This document shows, piece after piece, positions 34,598-44,158 of a DNA stretch of 64,000 nt. The position numbers and the translations under genes are program-made. The DNA is from Colwellia sp. PAMC 20917 (GTDB taxonomy: Bacteria; Pseudomonadota; Gammaproteobacteria; Enterobacterales; Alteromonadaceae): contig NZ_CP014944.1 of NCBI RefSeq assembly GCF_001767295.1, positions 4,464,001-4,528,000 on the forward strand, given 5' to 3'. Each line of letters begins with the position of its first letter. Position 1 is the first letter of the stretch. The notes beneath the pieces are model-generated. The model saw only the letters and a program-made list of their open reading frames with translations, was not told where the DNA came from and did not search any database.

Positions 34598-37093
34598 TTA
34601 ATTGCCTTCAAGCACCAAAAATAGCTGCTTAGCAATGTCGGTATTAGTTTGATGACGGTTAAAGGCTTTAGCACCATTACCGGTGGCAAAGACTTGTACG
34701 TCAATACCGGTATGGCCACCAGAAGTCCAACCGGTATTAGTTCTTGCATCAATTAATAATTTAATTTGCTCATAGATAGATTTTTCATCGCTGCGCTCAA
34801 TAAACAAATTAGCTTCTTGGTCGGTAATAATAAAGCCGAGAGCGTCTGTTAATTGCTGGGCAGAAATAGCTGTGTTTTGATGCGCTAATTTTGTTGCAAT
34901 ACTTTTAGGTGATACGGATAGGTTTTTTAAAAATTCAGGCTGCCAACGATAATCGCCATTAGCACCCAGGGTTAAGCCACCTGTACTATGATCTGCCGTG
35001 GCAACTAATAAGGTGTCATCACGATTTTCCACATAGTTCTTCAACCAAGTAAGTGTTTCGGCTAAATCTTGCATTTCAGCCATAGCCGCTGCGATATCAT
35101 TACTATGACCCGCCCAGTCTATTTGGCTTGCTTCAACAAGTAGTATGTAACCTTGATTATTTTCTAAATGTCGTACGCCAGTTTTAGCCATTGCCAGTAA
35201 ATGGTTTTCATTTTTATTGTCAAGTGTCCACGGCAGTCCGACTTCAGCAAATAAACCCAATACCGGTTGTTGTTTATTAAGCGAAGTAAGTTTTGATAAA
35301 TCATCAATATATTGAAAGTCTGCCTGCTTGAATTCGCTGACTAAGTTTCTGTCTGGGCGAATAAAATATTTGCTACCGCCGCCGAGCATTAAATCAGCCT
35401 TAAAGTGACCGTTAATTTTTTCGTCAAAGTAACTGTCGGCGATTTCATTATAATTTTTACGACTTTCATTGTGAGAAAAATAGGCGGCAGGAGTTGCATG
35501 GTTGATTTGGGAGGTAACCACTAAGCCCGTTTTCTTGCCTAATTGTTTTGCTCGCTCCATTAGCGTTAATAATGGTTTTTTATTTACATCAACGCCAATC
35601 GCACCATTATAGGTTTTATAACCGGTAGATAATGCAGTAGCGGCTGCGGCAGAGTCGGTAACGTAACCTTGGCTATTAACCGGATAAGTACTGGCCATGC
35701 CTGTTAGCAGTTCATCAAAAATAGTTGTTTCTACCCGTGGCGTATTTATATTATCCATATAATAACGATAACCCGTGGTATAAGCGGGTCCCATTCCATC
35801 GCCAATAACCATGATAATATTTTTAGCCTGCTTATCTTTGGCTGTTAAAGTTAAATCAGCCCAAACCAAACGATGATCAGATGAAGCGGAGCGGGTTTCA
35901 ATTAAGCGATAAAGTGGGCTGTCTTTCTTTGGCCAAAAAACACCATTATTTTGTAGGTTAATGCCAAGGCGAGAAGGTAAAACATAGTCTGCTTGCATAC
36001 CCCAACCAGCGGTATGATTCGCAGCAAAAGGGCTGTTACTATTTTTTATCCCAGCGACACTAGCAGGCGTCATATCATTGTTAATAAAAGGACTAGTCAA
36101 GAGGTTACTAATACCTTCTTTGCGGGCAGCACCTTCATCTTTAGAGGCGTTTTGATCACCCAAAATAACAAAGCGGCTATCTAATGTTAACCCACCTTTA
36201 CCACCTTGGTCATCGTAAATATAATTGCCTTTATTGGGGGTAATATAGTCTTGCCAAAAGCGTATTTCGTCATGGTTTCTAGCACCATTACGGTCTTCTT
36301 CACCGTCGAACACCGGTGGTGTAGGGTGGCTTGCTAGTATATGAACAAGTTTACCTTGGACATTAATCGGAATATCCCAGTGCGATTTAGACGATAAACG
36401 CAGCATTTGCCATTCTTGTTCATTATACCAATGCTCTTTCGTACTTGGATTGATTGGCACTATGGCATTGGGCATATCTTTCCAAAGGAAATGTTGGAAA
36501 GTTCTAATATTATCCTCATCAATTGGATATTTAGATAGCACCAACATACCAAAATGACCAGGGAAGTGGCCATAACCTTGAGCGTCGCCAAGATTATTAG
36601 TTTTTTTACCGTTATTGTCCAAATCAAAAGGTGTGCTTACACCAGTATTTACCGGAGCAAAATAATAATAGGGGTAATCAATGGCAGCTATTCCCTGTTG
36701 TGATTTACCTAAATATTGCTTTAAAAATATTTCAACGCCTTGTTTTGGATCGGCAATATAGTCAAATTCATTAAGGAGAATAATATCTGGGCGGTTACGT
36801 TGAATAATTTCAGCAATATTCTTAATTTGTTGACGATCGTCTTTAAGAGCAGCGATAAGTTCAACACCTGACCCTATTTTATTGTTAGGTAGATAATTAG
36901 TTGCATCCATGCTGACATTAAATGTTGCTATTCTAATGTGAGGTTGTTGGGCTATTGCAGGTTGAATAACGGATGCTTGAGTGACAAAAACAGCTAATAA
37001 AAGCGGTAAAGCTAGCTGAATAAAATTAATTTTCAGCGATTTATAGTTCTTTTTATGTTTAATTTTAGTCAGTAATTGTATTTTAAATTTCAT
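34598..37093 (-). CDS. Fusion of a secreted endonuclease/exonuclease/phosphatase domain and an alkaline phosphatase
   Basis: 831 residues in one uninterrupted frame. A long basic leader and signal peptide end near IQPAIA (residue 48). Domain 1 (about 52-418) is of the endonuclease/exonuclease/phosphatase type, with ATFNVSM, ILLNEFDYI, VILGDQNAS and SSDHRLVWADL as the catalytic Asn, Glu, Asp-x-Asn and Ser-Asp-His motifs. Domain 2 (about 425-831) is a PhoA-type alkaline phosphatase: VIGDGMGPAYTTG, the nucleophile Ser in GYVTDSAAAATALSTGYK, QIDWAGHSND, TADHSTGGLTLG and GGHTGIDVQVF. Such a protein could cut phosphodiesters and remove the terminal phosphate, yielding nucleosides. It shares a divergent, operator-covered promoter region with add, which supports this role (inference). 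Confidence 0.93.
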   Translation of the reverse strand: MKFKIQLLTKIKHKKNYKSLKINFIQLALPLLLAVFVTQASVIQPAIAQQPHIRIATFNVSMDATNYLPNNKIGSGVELIAALKDDRQQIKNIAEIIQRNRPDIILLNEFDYIADPKQGVEIFLKQYLGKSQQGIAAIDYPYYYFAPVNTGVSTPFDLDNNGKKTNNLGDAQGYGHFPGHFGMLVLSKYPIDEDNIRTFQHFLWKDMPNAIVPINPSTKEHWYNEQEWQMLRLSSKSHWDIPINVQGKLVHILASHPTPPVFDGEEDRNGARNHDEIRFWQDYITPNKGNYIYDDQGGKGGLTLDSRFVILGDQNASKDEGAARKEGISNLLTSPFINNDMTPASVAGIKNSNSPFAANHTAGWGMQADYVLPSRLGINLQNNGVFWPKKDSPLYRLIETRSASSDHRLVWADLTLTAKDKQAKNIIMVIGDGMGPAYTTGYRYYMDNINTPRVETTIFDELLTGMASTYPVNSQGYVTDSAAAATALSTGYKTYNGAIGVDVNKKPLLTLMERAKQLGKKTGLVVTSQINHATPAAYFSHNESRKNYNEIADSYFDEKINGHFKADLMLGGGSKYFIRPDRNLVSEFKQADFQYIDDLSKLTSLNKQQPVLGLFAEVGLPWTLDNKNENHLLAMAKTGVRHLENNQGYILLVEASQIDWAGHSNDIAAAMAEMQDLAETLTWLKNYVENRDDTLLVATADHSTGGLTLGANGDYRWQPEFLKNLSVSPKSIATKLAHQNTAISAQQLTDALGFIITDQEANLFIERSDEKSIYEQIKLLIDARTNTGWTSGGHTGIDVQVFATGNGAKAFNRHQTNTDIAKQLFLVLEGN

Positions 37094-37147
37094 ATATTTA
37101 TCACAATTTCATGTACTTATATTAGTAGGTGAATAAGTCATCAATCA

Positions 37148-37179
37148 AACATAACTTGTCACTTGTGTCAGGTTATGTT
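37148..37179. promoter_or_regulatory. RutR-like operator C1 within an extended 32-bp palindrome
   Basis: The core CTTGTCACTTGTGTCAGG (37155-37172) is of the CAC/GTG type and is flanked by AACATAA and TTATGTT, which extend the dyad to 32 bp. TTGTCA (37156-37161) with TAGAAT (37180-37185) at 18-base spacing forms a likely add promoter, so binding would repress add. Confidence 0.75.
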
Positions 37180-37194
37180 TAGAATGTAAAATAA

Positions 37195-37212
37195 ATTAAC
37201 CATATGGTCAAG
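37195..37212. promoter_or_regulatory. RutR-like operator C2 (CCA/TGG core)
   Basis: ATTAACCATATGGTCAAG carries a perfect right half (TGGTCAAG) of the RutR consensus. On the minus strand TTGACC (37211-37206) is followed after 17 bases by TACATT (37188-37183), a likely promoter for the nuclease-phosphatase fusion gene. C1 and C2 thus cover the two divergent promoters. Confidence 0.7.
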
Positions 37213-37261
37213 TTTTCTTTGTCCATGAGTATAAACAGATAAAATGTTAAGGAATAGTATA

Positions 37262-38263
37262 ATGTTTAGAGATATTCCCTTTATTGATTTACACCGCCAT
37301 TTAGACGGCAATATAAGAGCAAAAACAATTCTGGCATTAGGACAACAGCATGGTATCGAATTACCCGCTGATAATTTGACTGATTTACTACAGCATGTAC
37401 AAATTCAAGGTAAAGAAAGTAACTTAGTCTCTTTTTTACAAAAACTTGATTATGGCGTTAGCGTGTTAGCTAATTTAGAGGCATGTAAACGTATCGCTTA
37501 TGAAAACGTTGAAGATGCTTTTTTGCAAGGGCTTGATTATGCTGAATTAAGATTCTCTCCTTATTATATGGCTATGGAACATAAGCTCAATGTCACCGAC
37601 GTGGTTGCTGCGGTGGTCGACGGCGTAAAGTTAGCGCAAAAAGATTTTCCTGTCCAAATTAACCTTATTGGTATTTTAAGTCGTACCTTTGGTGTTAATG
37701 CCTGTTTTGAGGAGTTACATGCCTTACTTGCACACAAAAATGAACTTGTCGCGGTCGATTTAGCTGGAGATGAATTAGGCAAGCCAGGCCAACTCTTTGT
37801 TGAACACTTTGCTTTGGTTAATAAAGCCGGCTTACAGGTGACTATTCATGCCGGTGAAGCGGATGGAGCATCGAGTATCTATCAGGCTATCAATGAATTA
37901 CATGCAACCCGCATTGGCCATGGTACTCACGCTGTGGGTGATGAAAAATTAATGGATTATATGTATCAGCATAATATCGCCATTGAATCATGTTTAACGT
38001 CAAATTATCAAACAGGGACAGTAAAAAATATCAGTCAGCATCCCGTTAAAACATTTCTTGATAGAGGTCTACTTGTTTGCCTCAACAGTGACGATCCTGC
38101 TGTGCAGGGGTGTGACATAAAATATGAATATCAGCAGGCGGCACTTGAAGCGGGGCTTAGTCAAGCCCAGTGTCGTACATTGCAAGATAACGCGTTAAAA
38201 ATGGCTTTCTTATCTGACCATGAAAAGCGAGTCTTGAGACAGACAGCAATGAAGAGGGGTTGA
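37262..38263 (+). CDS. add: Adenosine deaminase
   Basis: 333 residues, the same length as E. coli Add when started at the ATG at 37262. That start has AAGGAA eight bases upstream, so I prefer it to the ATG at 37244. Zinc-site and catalytic motifs are present: [42 protein letters not shown] (His and Glu), [18 protein letters not shown] and [10 protein letters not shown]. The enzyme deaminates adenosine and deoxyadenosine to (deoxy)inosine, which DeoD then splits. Promoter and operator C1 lie immediately upstream. A 400-base gap separates it from nupC. Confidence 0.95.
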   Translation: MFRDIPFIDLHRHLDGNIRAKTILALGQQHGIELPADNLTDLLQHVQIQGKESNLVSFLQKLDYGVSVLANLEACKRIAYENVEDAFLQGLDYAELRFSPYYMAMEHKLNVTDVVAAVVDGVKLAQKDFPVQINLIGILSRTFGVNACFEELHALLAHKNELVAVDLAGDELGKPGQLFVEHFALVNKAGLQVTIHAGEADGASSIYQAINELHATRIGHGTHAVGDEKLMDYMYQHNIAIESCLTSNYQTGTVKNISQHPVKTFLDRGLLVCLNSDDPAVQGCDIKYEYQQAALEAGLSQAQCRTLQDNALKMAFLSDHEKRVLRQTAMKRG

Positions 38264-38670
38264 GAAGTGTCATAACATAAACGCTAATATTACTGTGTTT
38301 ATTTGTTGGAGTTGGCTGTGCTAAAGCCTTTAGCAATCTAACTTTGACCAACTAGGTATGACTTAGCGAAGATAGTGCAGCAGTCTTACTAACAATCATA
38401 AGTAGTTGATATAGTGATTCAATTTATCAACTAAATTGCTAGTGGGATCATCATTAATATTATCGATAAATATTGCTGTTGTAGTATCCGAGTAATTGGT
38501 GGTTATTCGATAATATCCTATTGACCTAAGTAGAATCTTAGTTTAGATTAAAAACCTGACTATATAGTCAGGTTTTTAATATCAATACTCAAAATAAATA
38601 AAATGCTGTATTTGGTCTTAGTCTCCATTGTCATCAAAATAATAATAAAATCAAAATAACAGGGAATAAC
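38264..38670. other. Intergenic region between add and nupC
   Basis: No gene is seen. It contains the 18-bp palindrome at 38555-38572 and otherwise A+T-rich sequence that should include the nupC promoter. Confidence 0.5.
38550..38577. terminator. Perfect palindrome upstream of nupC: terminator or operator
   Basis: CCTGACTATATAGTCAGG (38555-38572) is a perfect 18-bp palindrome flanked by AAAAA and TTTTT. As RNA it folds into a hairpin of about 11 bp with a T-run, a good bidirectional terminator after add. Its outer arms (TGAC, six bases, GTCA) also have the geometry of the RutR-like operators, although the inner bases differ. It lies about 100 bp before nupC. Confidence 0.6.
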
Positions 38671-39891
38671 ATGGATACGAATATACTACGCAGCATTTTG
38701 GGGATTTTTGTCCTTTTAGCTATTGCCTATTTCGCCTCGTCAGATAGAAAGAACATTAATTGGCGAACGATTATTGGTGCACTAGTGTTACAAATATCTC
38801 TGGGTGCTTTTGTGTTATATATCCCCGCAGGTAAAGATATCTTGTTGAGTGTTGCTAGCGGTGTATCTAATGTTATTGGCTATGCCAATGACGGTATTAG
38901 CTTTATATTTGGCGAACAAATAGGTGAAAAAAGTTTAGGCTTTATGTTCGCTTTCCATGTCTTACCCGTCATCGTCTTTTTCTCGGCGTTGATTGCCGTG
39001 CTTTATTATATTGGTGTAATGGAGTTGGTAATTAAGTTTATTGGTGGTGGTTTGCAAAAACTTCTTAAAACCAGTCAAGCTGAATCTATGTCAGCGACCG
39101 CAAATATTTTTGTTGGTCAAACCGAAGCGCCTTTAGTGATAAAACCTTTTTTGCCTAAGATGACCCGCTCTGAACTTTTTGCGGTAATGGTGGGTGGCTT
39201 AGCATCGGTAGCAGGCTCGGTAGTCGCCGGTTACGCTGGTATTGGTATTGATTTAAAATATCTCATCGCCGCTAGCTTTATGGCTGCCCCTGGCGGCTTG
39301 CTGATGGCAAAAATGTTAGTGCCTGAAACTGAACAGCCGAACGACAATTTAGACGATATGAAAAGCGATGTTAAAGAGGCCGTTAATGTTATTGATGCAG
39401 CGGCCACCGGAGCATCTAATGGCATGATGCTCGCGCTAAATGTTGGTGCTATGTTATTAGCATTTGTTGCCCTACTGGCGATGGTAAACGGTTTGCTAGG
39501 TGGCTTTGGAGAATGGTTCGGCCTACAAAACCTGAGCTTACAACTGATTTTAGGTTATATTTTTCAACCGGTCGCTTATCTTATTGGGATCCCTTGGCAT
39601 GAAGCAAACATGGCTGGGAGTTTCCTTGGTCAAAAAATTATCATCAATGAATTCGTCGCCTATCTAGATTTTATTACTGTTGCTGATCAATTAAGTGCCA
39701 GAACCCAAGCCATTATTACCTTTGCACTTTGTGGTTTTGCTAACTTATCTTCCGTGGCTATTTTATTAGGCGGCATGGGTAACATGGCTCCTTCTCGTCG
39801 GCCCGATATTGCTAAGCTTGGCATGAAAGCGGTTCTCGCTGGGGCTATGGCTAACCTGATGAGCGCAACTATTGCGGGAATTTTTATCTAA
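38671..39891 (+). CDS. nupC: Concentrative nucleoside transporter, NupC family
   Basis: 406 residues with about ten hydrophobic segments. Family features include the gate region VGQTEAPLVIKPFLPKMT, GGLASVAGSVVAGYAG, AAPGGLLMAKMLVPE, GVPWHEAN-like IGIPWHEANMAGSF and GGMGNMAPSRRPDIAKLGMK. It is an inner-membrane cation/nucleoside symporter. The ATG has CAGGGAATAAC upstream. talB follows after 64 bases and pgi after that, so uptake is linked in one transcript with enzymes for the pentose part of nucleosides. Confidence 0.93.
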   Translation: MDTNILRSILGIFVLLAIAYFASSDRKNINWRTIIGALVLQISLGAFVLYIPAGKDILLSVASGVSNVIGYANDGISFIFGEQIGEKSLGFMFAFHVLPVIVFFSALIAVLYYIGVMELVIKFIGGGLQKLLKTSQAESMSATANIFVGQTEAPLVIKPFLPKMTRSELFAVMVGGLASVAGSVVAGYAGIGIDLKYLIAASFMAAPGGLLMAKMLVPETEQPNDNLDDMKSDVKEAVNVIDAAATGASNGMMLALNVGAMLLAFVALLAMVNGLLGGFGEWFGLQNLSLQLILGYIFQPVAYLIGIPWHEANMAGSFLGQKIIINEFVAYLDFITVADQLSARTQAIITFALCGFANLSSVAILLGGMGNMAPSRRPDIAKLGMKAVLAGAMANLMSATIAGIFI

Positions 39892-39955
39892 TTTACCTCA
39901 TTAATTTAAACGAATAAACAAACGAATAAACAGAAACTTTTTAACAGGAATTATT

Positions 39956-40918
39956 ATGCAAGCACAACTATCTCAACTAGAACAATTAAAAACCATGACA
40001 ACAGTCGTTGCTGATACGGGGGATATTGAAGCTATAGCAAAATTTTCACCAATGGATGCGACGACAAATCCTTCATTATTATTAAAAGCTGCTGCTATAC
40101 CTGCTTATCAAAACTTACTGACAGAAGCTGTTAATTGGGCAAAAAGTCAGACTAAAGACAAGGCCATTGAAGTCAGTCTTGCGGCTGATAAATTATCAGT
40201 ATTAATTGGCTTAGAAATTTTAGCGATTGTACCCGGTCGTATTTCTACTGAAGTTGATGCACGTTTATCTTTTGATAAAGAAGCAAGTATTGTTAAGGCT
40301 CGTCAACTTATCGCTATGTATCAAGAAGCCGGTGTTGGTAAAGAACGTATTTTGATAAAAATGGCGTCAACTTGGGAAGGTATTCAAGCGGCTAAACAAC
40401 TTGAGCAAGAGGGGATTCAATGTAATTTAACCTTGTTATTTAGTTTTGCTCAAGCAAAAGCTTGTGCTGAAGCACAAGTGTATTTAATTTCACCCTTTGT
40501 TGGTCGAATTCTTGATTGGCACAAAAAAGATACTGGTCGTGATAGCTATTTAGCCAATGAAGATCCTGGGGTGATTTCTGTTACAGAAATTTTTAATTAT
40601 TACAAACAGCATGACTACAATACTGTGGTGATGGGCGCAAGTTTTCGTAATATCGATGAAGTTATCGCCCTTGCTGGCTGTGACAGATTAACGATCAGTC
40701 CACCATTAATGAGTGAATTATCAGATAATTATCAAGGTATAACGCAGCAATTAATGCCTGCAACTCGTGTTCAAGATAAACCCGTAGCATTAACTGAAGC
40801 TGAGTTTCGCTGGGAAATGAATCAAGATGCGATGGCAACAGAAAAACTAGCAGAAGGTATTCGTAACTTTGCCATTGACCAGTGCAAGCTCGAAGTACAA
40901 CTAAGCCAATTATTTTAA
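39956..40918 (+). CDS. talB: Transaldolase
   Basis: 320 residues, close to E. coli TalB (317). The Schiff-base lysine is in [18 protein letters not shown] (about residue 134). Other signatures are [51 protein letters not shown] and [11 protein letters not shown]. It moves a dihydroxyacetone unit between sugar phosphates in the non-oxidative pentose phosphate pathway, which recycles ribose-5-phosphate released from nucleosides. AGGAA stands upstream of the ATG. It sits between nupC and pgi. Confidence 0.95.
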   Translation: MQAQLSQLEQLKTMTTVVADTGDIEAIAKFSPMDATTNPSLLLKAAAIPAYQNLLTEAVNWAKSQTKDKAIEVSLAADKLSVLIGLEILAIVPGRISTEVDARLSFDKEASIVKARQLIAMYQEAGVGKERILIKMASTWEGIQAAKQLEQEGIQCNLTLLFSFAQAKACAEAQVYLISPFVGRILDWHKKDTGRDSYLANEDPGVISVTEIFNYYKQHDYNTVVMGASFRNIDEVIALAGCDRLTISPPLMSELSDNYQGITQQLMPATRVQDKPVALTEAEFRWEMNQDAMATEKLAEGIRNFAIDQCKLEVQLSQLF

Positions 40919-40939
40919 GATAACTTTAGGAAACCCTTC

Positions 40940-41005
40940 ATGCTAATGGATACTTTTAACGACACTTTAGGACAACACTCATGTTAATGGATACTTTTAA
41001 CGATA
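40940..41005 (+). repeat. 41-bp-spaced duplication of the pgi translation start
   Basis: Bases 40940-40962 (ATGCTAATGGATACTTTTAA and CGA) recur at 40981-41003 with one change (C to T). The first copy opens a 15-codon frame, 40940-40987, which ends in a TAA overlapping the real pgi start. The duplication therefore created a leader mini-ORF in front of pgi. Confidence 0.8.
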
Positions 41006-42633
41006 AGTGGCGAGAACTTCAACAACACTTGCTTGAGATAAAAAGTAGCCATTTGCGTGACTTGTTTGCCAGTGATCCACTACGAGCAGAAAATTTATCG
41101 GTTAGTGCTTGTCGCTTAAATTTAGATTATTCAAAAAATCGTATTACTGAGAAAACGCGCGCTTTGTTAATCGAGTTAGCCGAATTAGCGCAATTAGCTG
41201 AAAAAAGAGAGGCGATGTTCGCTGGTGCGCCGATTAATAATACTGAGAACAGATCGGTATTACACACAGCTTTGCGACAACAAGACAGTACACCTGTACT
41301 TGTTGACGGTGTTGATATTATACCTCAAATCAAAGCGGTGCGTCTTAAGGTAGAAGCAGTCGTTAACCAAGTGCGTGACAAGAAATGGTTAGGTTATAGT
41401 GGTAAATCTATTACAGATGTCTTAAATCTAGGTATTGGTGGCTCTTTCTTGGGACCTAAAATAGTGACTACTGCATTAAAGCCTTATGTTGAAGGTGGGC
41501 CTAAACAGCATTTTGTGGCCAATATAGATGGAAATCATCTACATGATGTTTTAACTCATTTAAACCCTGAAACAACCTTGGTGTTGATCGCATCAAAGTC
41601 TTTTAATACTCAGGAAACTCTGACGAATGCCGAGTCTACTCGCCAATGGTTTTATGACTATGGTGTTACGTTTGAGCAGCTAAACCGACACTTTATTGCC
41701 ATATCATCAAATGTAACTAAAGCGGTCGAATTTGGTATTAATGGTGACAATGTTTTTCCGATGTGGGATTGGGTTGGGGGACGATATTCATTATGGTCAG
41801 CTATTGGCATGCCTATTGCGATGGCAATAGGTAATCAAGGATTTACTGAATTACTAAAAGGTGCTGCCGATCTTGATAAGCATTTTAAAGAGGCACCGCT
41901 TGAGCAAAACTTACCGGTACTCATGGGGATGTTAGGGGTGTGGAACCATAACTTTTTTGGTTGTCAAACTCATGCTTTATTACCATACAGTCATTATTTA
42001 CGTGGTTTTCCTGCGTATGTACAACAGATGGACATGGAGTCTAACGGTAAAAGCTGCCAGCTTAATAATGAAATTGTCAGCAGTACTACCGGTCCGGTTA
42101 TTTGGGGCGCAGAAGGCACGAATGGTCAACATGCTTTTCATCAGTTATTACATCAAGGTACGTCAGTAGTACCGGTTGATTTTATTCAGCCATTAGTTGC
42201 TGAACATAATATGAACGGTCACCAAGATATGCTCGTTGCCAATTGTTTTGCACAAAGTAAAACGCTAATGCAAGGTAAAACACATCAACAAGCCTATGAT
42301 GAACTTGTCGCTTCAGGTATGGAAGAAGCATTAGCCAAAGTGATTGCCAAACATAAAGAAATGCCAGGGAATCGACCATCGAATACCTTGACCTTTGACC
42401 GATTAACACCTTACCAACTTGGGACGCTAATTGCTTTATATGAGCATAAAGTATTTGTTCAAGGGGTTATTTGGAACTTAAATTCCTTCGACCAATGGGG
42501 TGTAGAGCTTGGGAAAATATTAGGTGATGATATATTATCTCGCATTGGACAGCCTAATAATACTGAACTTTCAGACAGTTCGACAGAATTACTCCTTGCG
42601 CAATACCGAGATGCTAATAAATCATTGATGTAA
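40981..42633 (+). CDS. pgi: Glucose-6-phosphate isomerase
   Basis: 550 residues, near E. coli Pgi (549). Sugar-phosphate and catalytic motifs are LNLGIGGSFLGPKIV, SKSFNTQETLTNAEST, WVGGRYSLWSAIGMPIAM, QMDMESNGKSC (catalytic Glu), GTNGQHAFHQLLHQG (catalytic His) and FDQWGVELGK (catalytic Lys). It interconverts glucose-6-P and fructose-6-P, linking pentose recycling by TalB with glycolysis and glycogen. The start at 40981 is a duplicated copy (see the 40940 repeat); a second in-frame ATG follows two codons later. Confidence 0.95.
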   Translation: MLMDTFNDKWRELQQHLLEIKSSHLRDLFASDPLRAENLSVSACRLNLDYSKNRITEKTRALLIELAELAQLAEKREAMFAGAPINNTENRSVLHTALRQQDSTPVLVDGVDIIPQIKAVRLKVEAVVNQVRDKKWLGYSGKSITDVLNLGIGGSFLGPKIVTTALKPYVEGGPKQHFVANIDGNHLHDVLTHLNPETTLVLIASKSFNTQETLTNAESTRQWFYDYGVTFEQLNRHFIAISSNVTKAVEFGINGDNVFPMWDWVGGRYSLWSAIGMPIAMAIGNQGFTELLKGAADLDKHFKEAPLEQNLPVLMGMLGVWNHNFFGCQTHALLPYSHYLRGFPAYVQQMDMESNGKSCQLNNEIVSSTTGPVIWGAEGTNGQHAFHQLLHQGTSVVPVDFIQPLVAEHNMNGHQDMLVANCFAQSKTLMQGKTHQQAYDELVASGMEEALAKVIAKHKEMPGNRPSNTLTFDRLTPYQLGTLIALYEHKVFVQGVIWNLNSFDQWGVELGKILGDDILSRIGQPNNTELSDSSTELLLAQYRDANKSLM

Positions 42634-42676
42634 CATTAGGCCTTCTTTAAATACTCAATAAAAATCAATGATTAAT

Positions 42677-42721
42677 AACCGAGTAAGACTATGTATCAAT
42701 AATAGTTTACTCGGTTTTTTT
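42677..42721 (+). terminator. Intrinsic terminator of the nupC-talB-pgi run
   Basis: A 10-bp stem, AACCGAGTAA (42677-42686) with TTACTCGGTT (42707-42716), is followed by seven T. Confidence 0.85.
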
Positions 42722-42843
42722 ATTTAATCTGTCGATATCAGGCAGTGTTGTTAAATCTGTTGGCAAATTGAAAAGCCAATTTATTGTTAGTAAATACGTT
42801 TATCAAGGGACCAACTAGGGTCCTTGAGTTAAGGCTTCAATGA

Positions 42844-44055
42844 TTAAAACTTTAGTTCGTCTAAAAAAGACTGACCATAATCCATTGCGTCTAAGGTAAA
42901 TAAACTGGCTAAAGTTTGTCCCAAATCGGCAAAACTATTGCGCTGGCCTAAGTTTATCGAATCGATATGATTGTGATAAGCGATAACTGGCACGAATTCA
43001 CGCGTATGATCATTGCCTGGCCAAGTAGGATCACAACCGTGATCAGCGGTTAATAGCAGTAAGTCATCATCAGCCATTTGATCTAAAAACTCCGCTAAAC
43101 GCTCATCGAAATATTCTAACGCTTCGCCAAACCCGACAGGGTCACGTCGATGACCAAAGTCTTGATCAAAATTAACTAGATTGGTAAAAATAATACTCTT
43201 ATCTGCTGCGGTTTTCATATGTGCGAGCGTTGCATCTAATAACGCAGGTAGTCCGGTTGCTTTGGTTTTGATACTAATACCCTGATGCGCAAAAATATCA
43301 GCAATTTTACCGACACTTATCACCGTACCATCGGCTTGCGTTAATTTTTCTAATACGGTGGTCGCTGGAGGTAATACTGAATAATCTCTGCGATTACCTG
43401 TTCGCTCAAAATCGGCAGGAATCTCACCAATAAAAGGGCGAGCGATCACACGTCCTATATTTAACGGATCGAGTATTACTCGCACTTGTTGACAATATTT
43501 ATAAAGATTATCTAAGCCAAAGTGTTGTTCATGGGCGGCAACTTGGAAAACACTGTCGCCTGAGGTGTAACAAATAGGTAAACCTGTTTTTATATGTTGT
43601 TCGCCTAAATTAGCGATAATATCGGTACCAGAGGCATGGCAATTTCCTAACATATCAGCATAACCTGTGGCTTGGTTTATTTGTGCCATCAGTTCTGCTG
43701 AGAAGCTATTTTTCTTATCAGTAAAGTAAGTCCAATCAAATAACACCGGCACTCCTGCCATTTCCCAGTGGCCACTGGGGGTATCCTTACCGGTACTTAT
43801 TTCAGCAGCGTAACCATAAGCGCCTTTAGTTGGCTTAACGGGCTCAACACAAAGTGTGCGACCTGACGCTTGTTGGCAAGCCTTAACTAAGCCCAGTTTA
43901 CTTAAATGAGGAAGCTTTAAAGGGCGTCCTTTAATTTCTTGAAATTTTTCGGCTAAATTTGCAAAGGTGTTGGCATTAACATCACCAAAAGCTTCTGCAT
44001 CAGGGGCATGACCTAAGCCAAAACCGTCAATGACCAAAATAATTGCTCTCGACAT
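42844..44055 (-). CDS. deoB: Phosphopentomutase
   Basis: About 403 residues, of the alkaline-phosphatase superfamily. The metal-site motifs are [31 protein letters not shown] (phospho-threonine region), [30 protein letters not shown] and [20 protein letters not shown]. It converts (deoxy)ribose-1-P to (deoxy)ribose-5-P after DeoD or DeoA cleavage. I chose the ATG at 44055 because GAGAA lies just upstream; an in-frame ATG at 44067 is possible. It follows deoA on the minus strand, with a terminator-like hairpin between them. Confidence 0.93.
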   Translation of the reverse strand: MSRAIILVIDGFGLGHAPDAEAFGDVNANTFANLAEKFQEIKGRPLKLPHLSKLGLVKACQQASGRTLCVEPVKPTKGAYGYAAEISTGKDTPSGHWEMAGVPVLFDWTYFTDKKNSFSAELMAQINQATGYADMLGNCHASGTDIIANLGEQHIKTGLPICYTSGDSVFQVAAHEQHFGLDNLYKYCQQVRVILDPLNIGRVIARPFIGEIPADFERTGNRRDYSVLPPATTVLEKLTQADGTVISVGKIADIFAHQGISIKTKATGLPALLDATLAHMKTAADKSIIFTNLVNFDQDFGHRRDPVGFGEALEYFDERLAEFLDQMADDDLLLLTADHGCDPTWPGNDHTREFVPVIAYHNHIDSINLGQRNSFADLGQTLASLFTLDAMDYGQSFLDELKF

Positions 44056-44094
44056 AATTGTTCTCATTTTATAAATTTATTTAAAAGAAGGGGA

Positions 44095-44127
44095 TAAAAA
44101 GTTAAGGCGACTTTACAGTCGCCTTAA
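44095..44127 (-). terminator. Intrinsic terminator between deoA and deoB
   Basis: On the minus strand an 11-bp perfect stem (TTAAGGCGACT with AGTCGCCTTAA, 4-base loop) is followed by CTTTTT. It should lower deoB expression relative to deoA. Confidence 0.75.
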
Positions 44128-44158
44128 TAATGAATTCATCTCAGTTGAGCATCAATAA

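Noticed and set aside
41957-42169. Short plus-strand frame inside pgi
   Set aside because: It overlaps essential pgi active-site codons in another frame.
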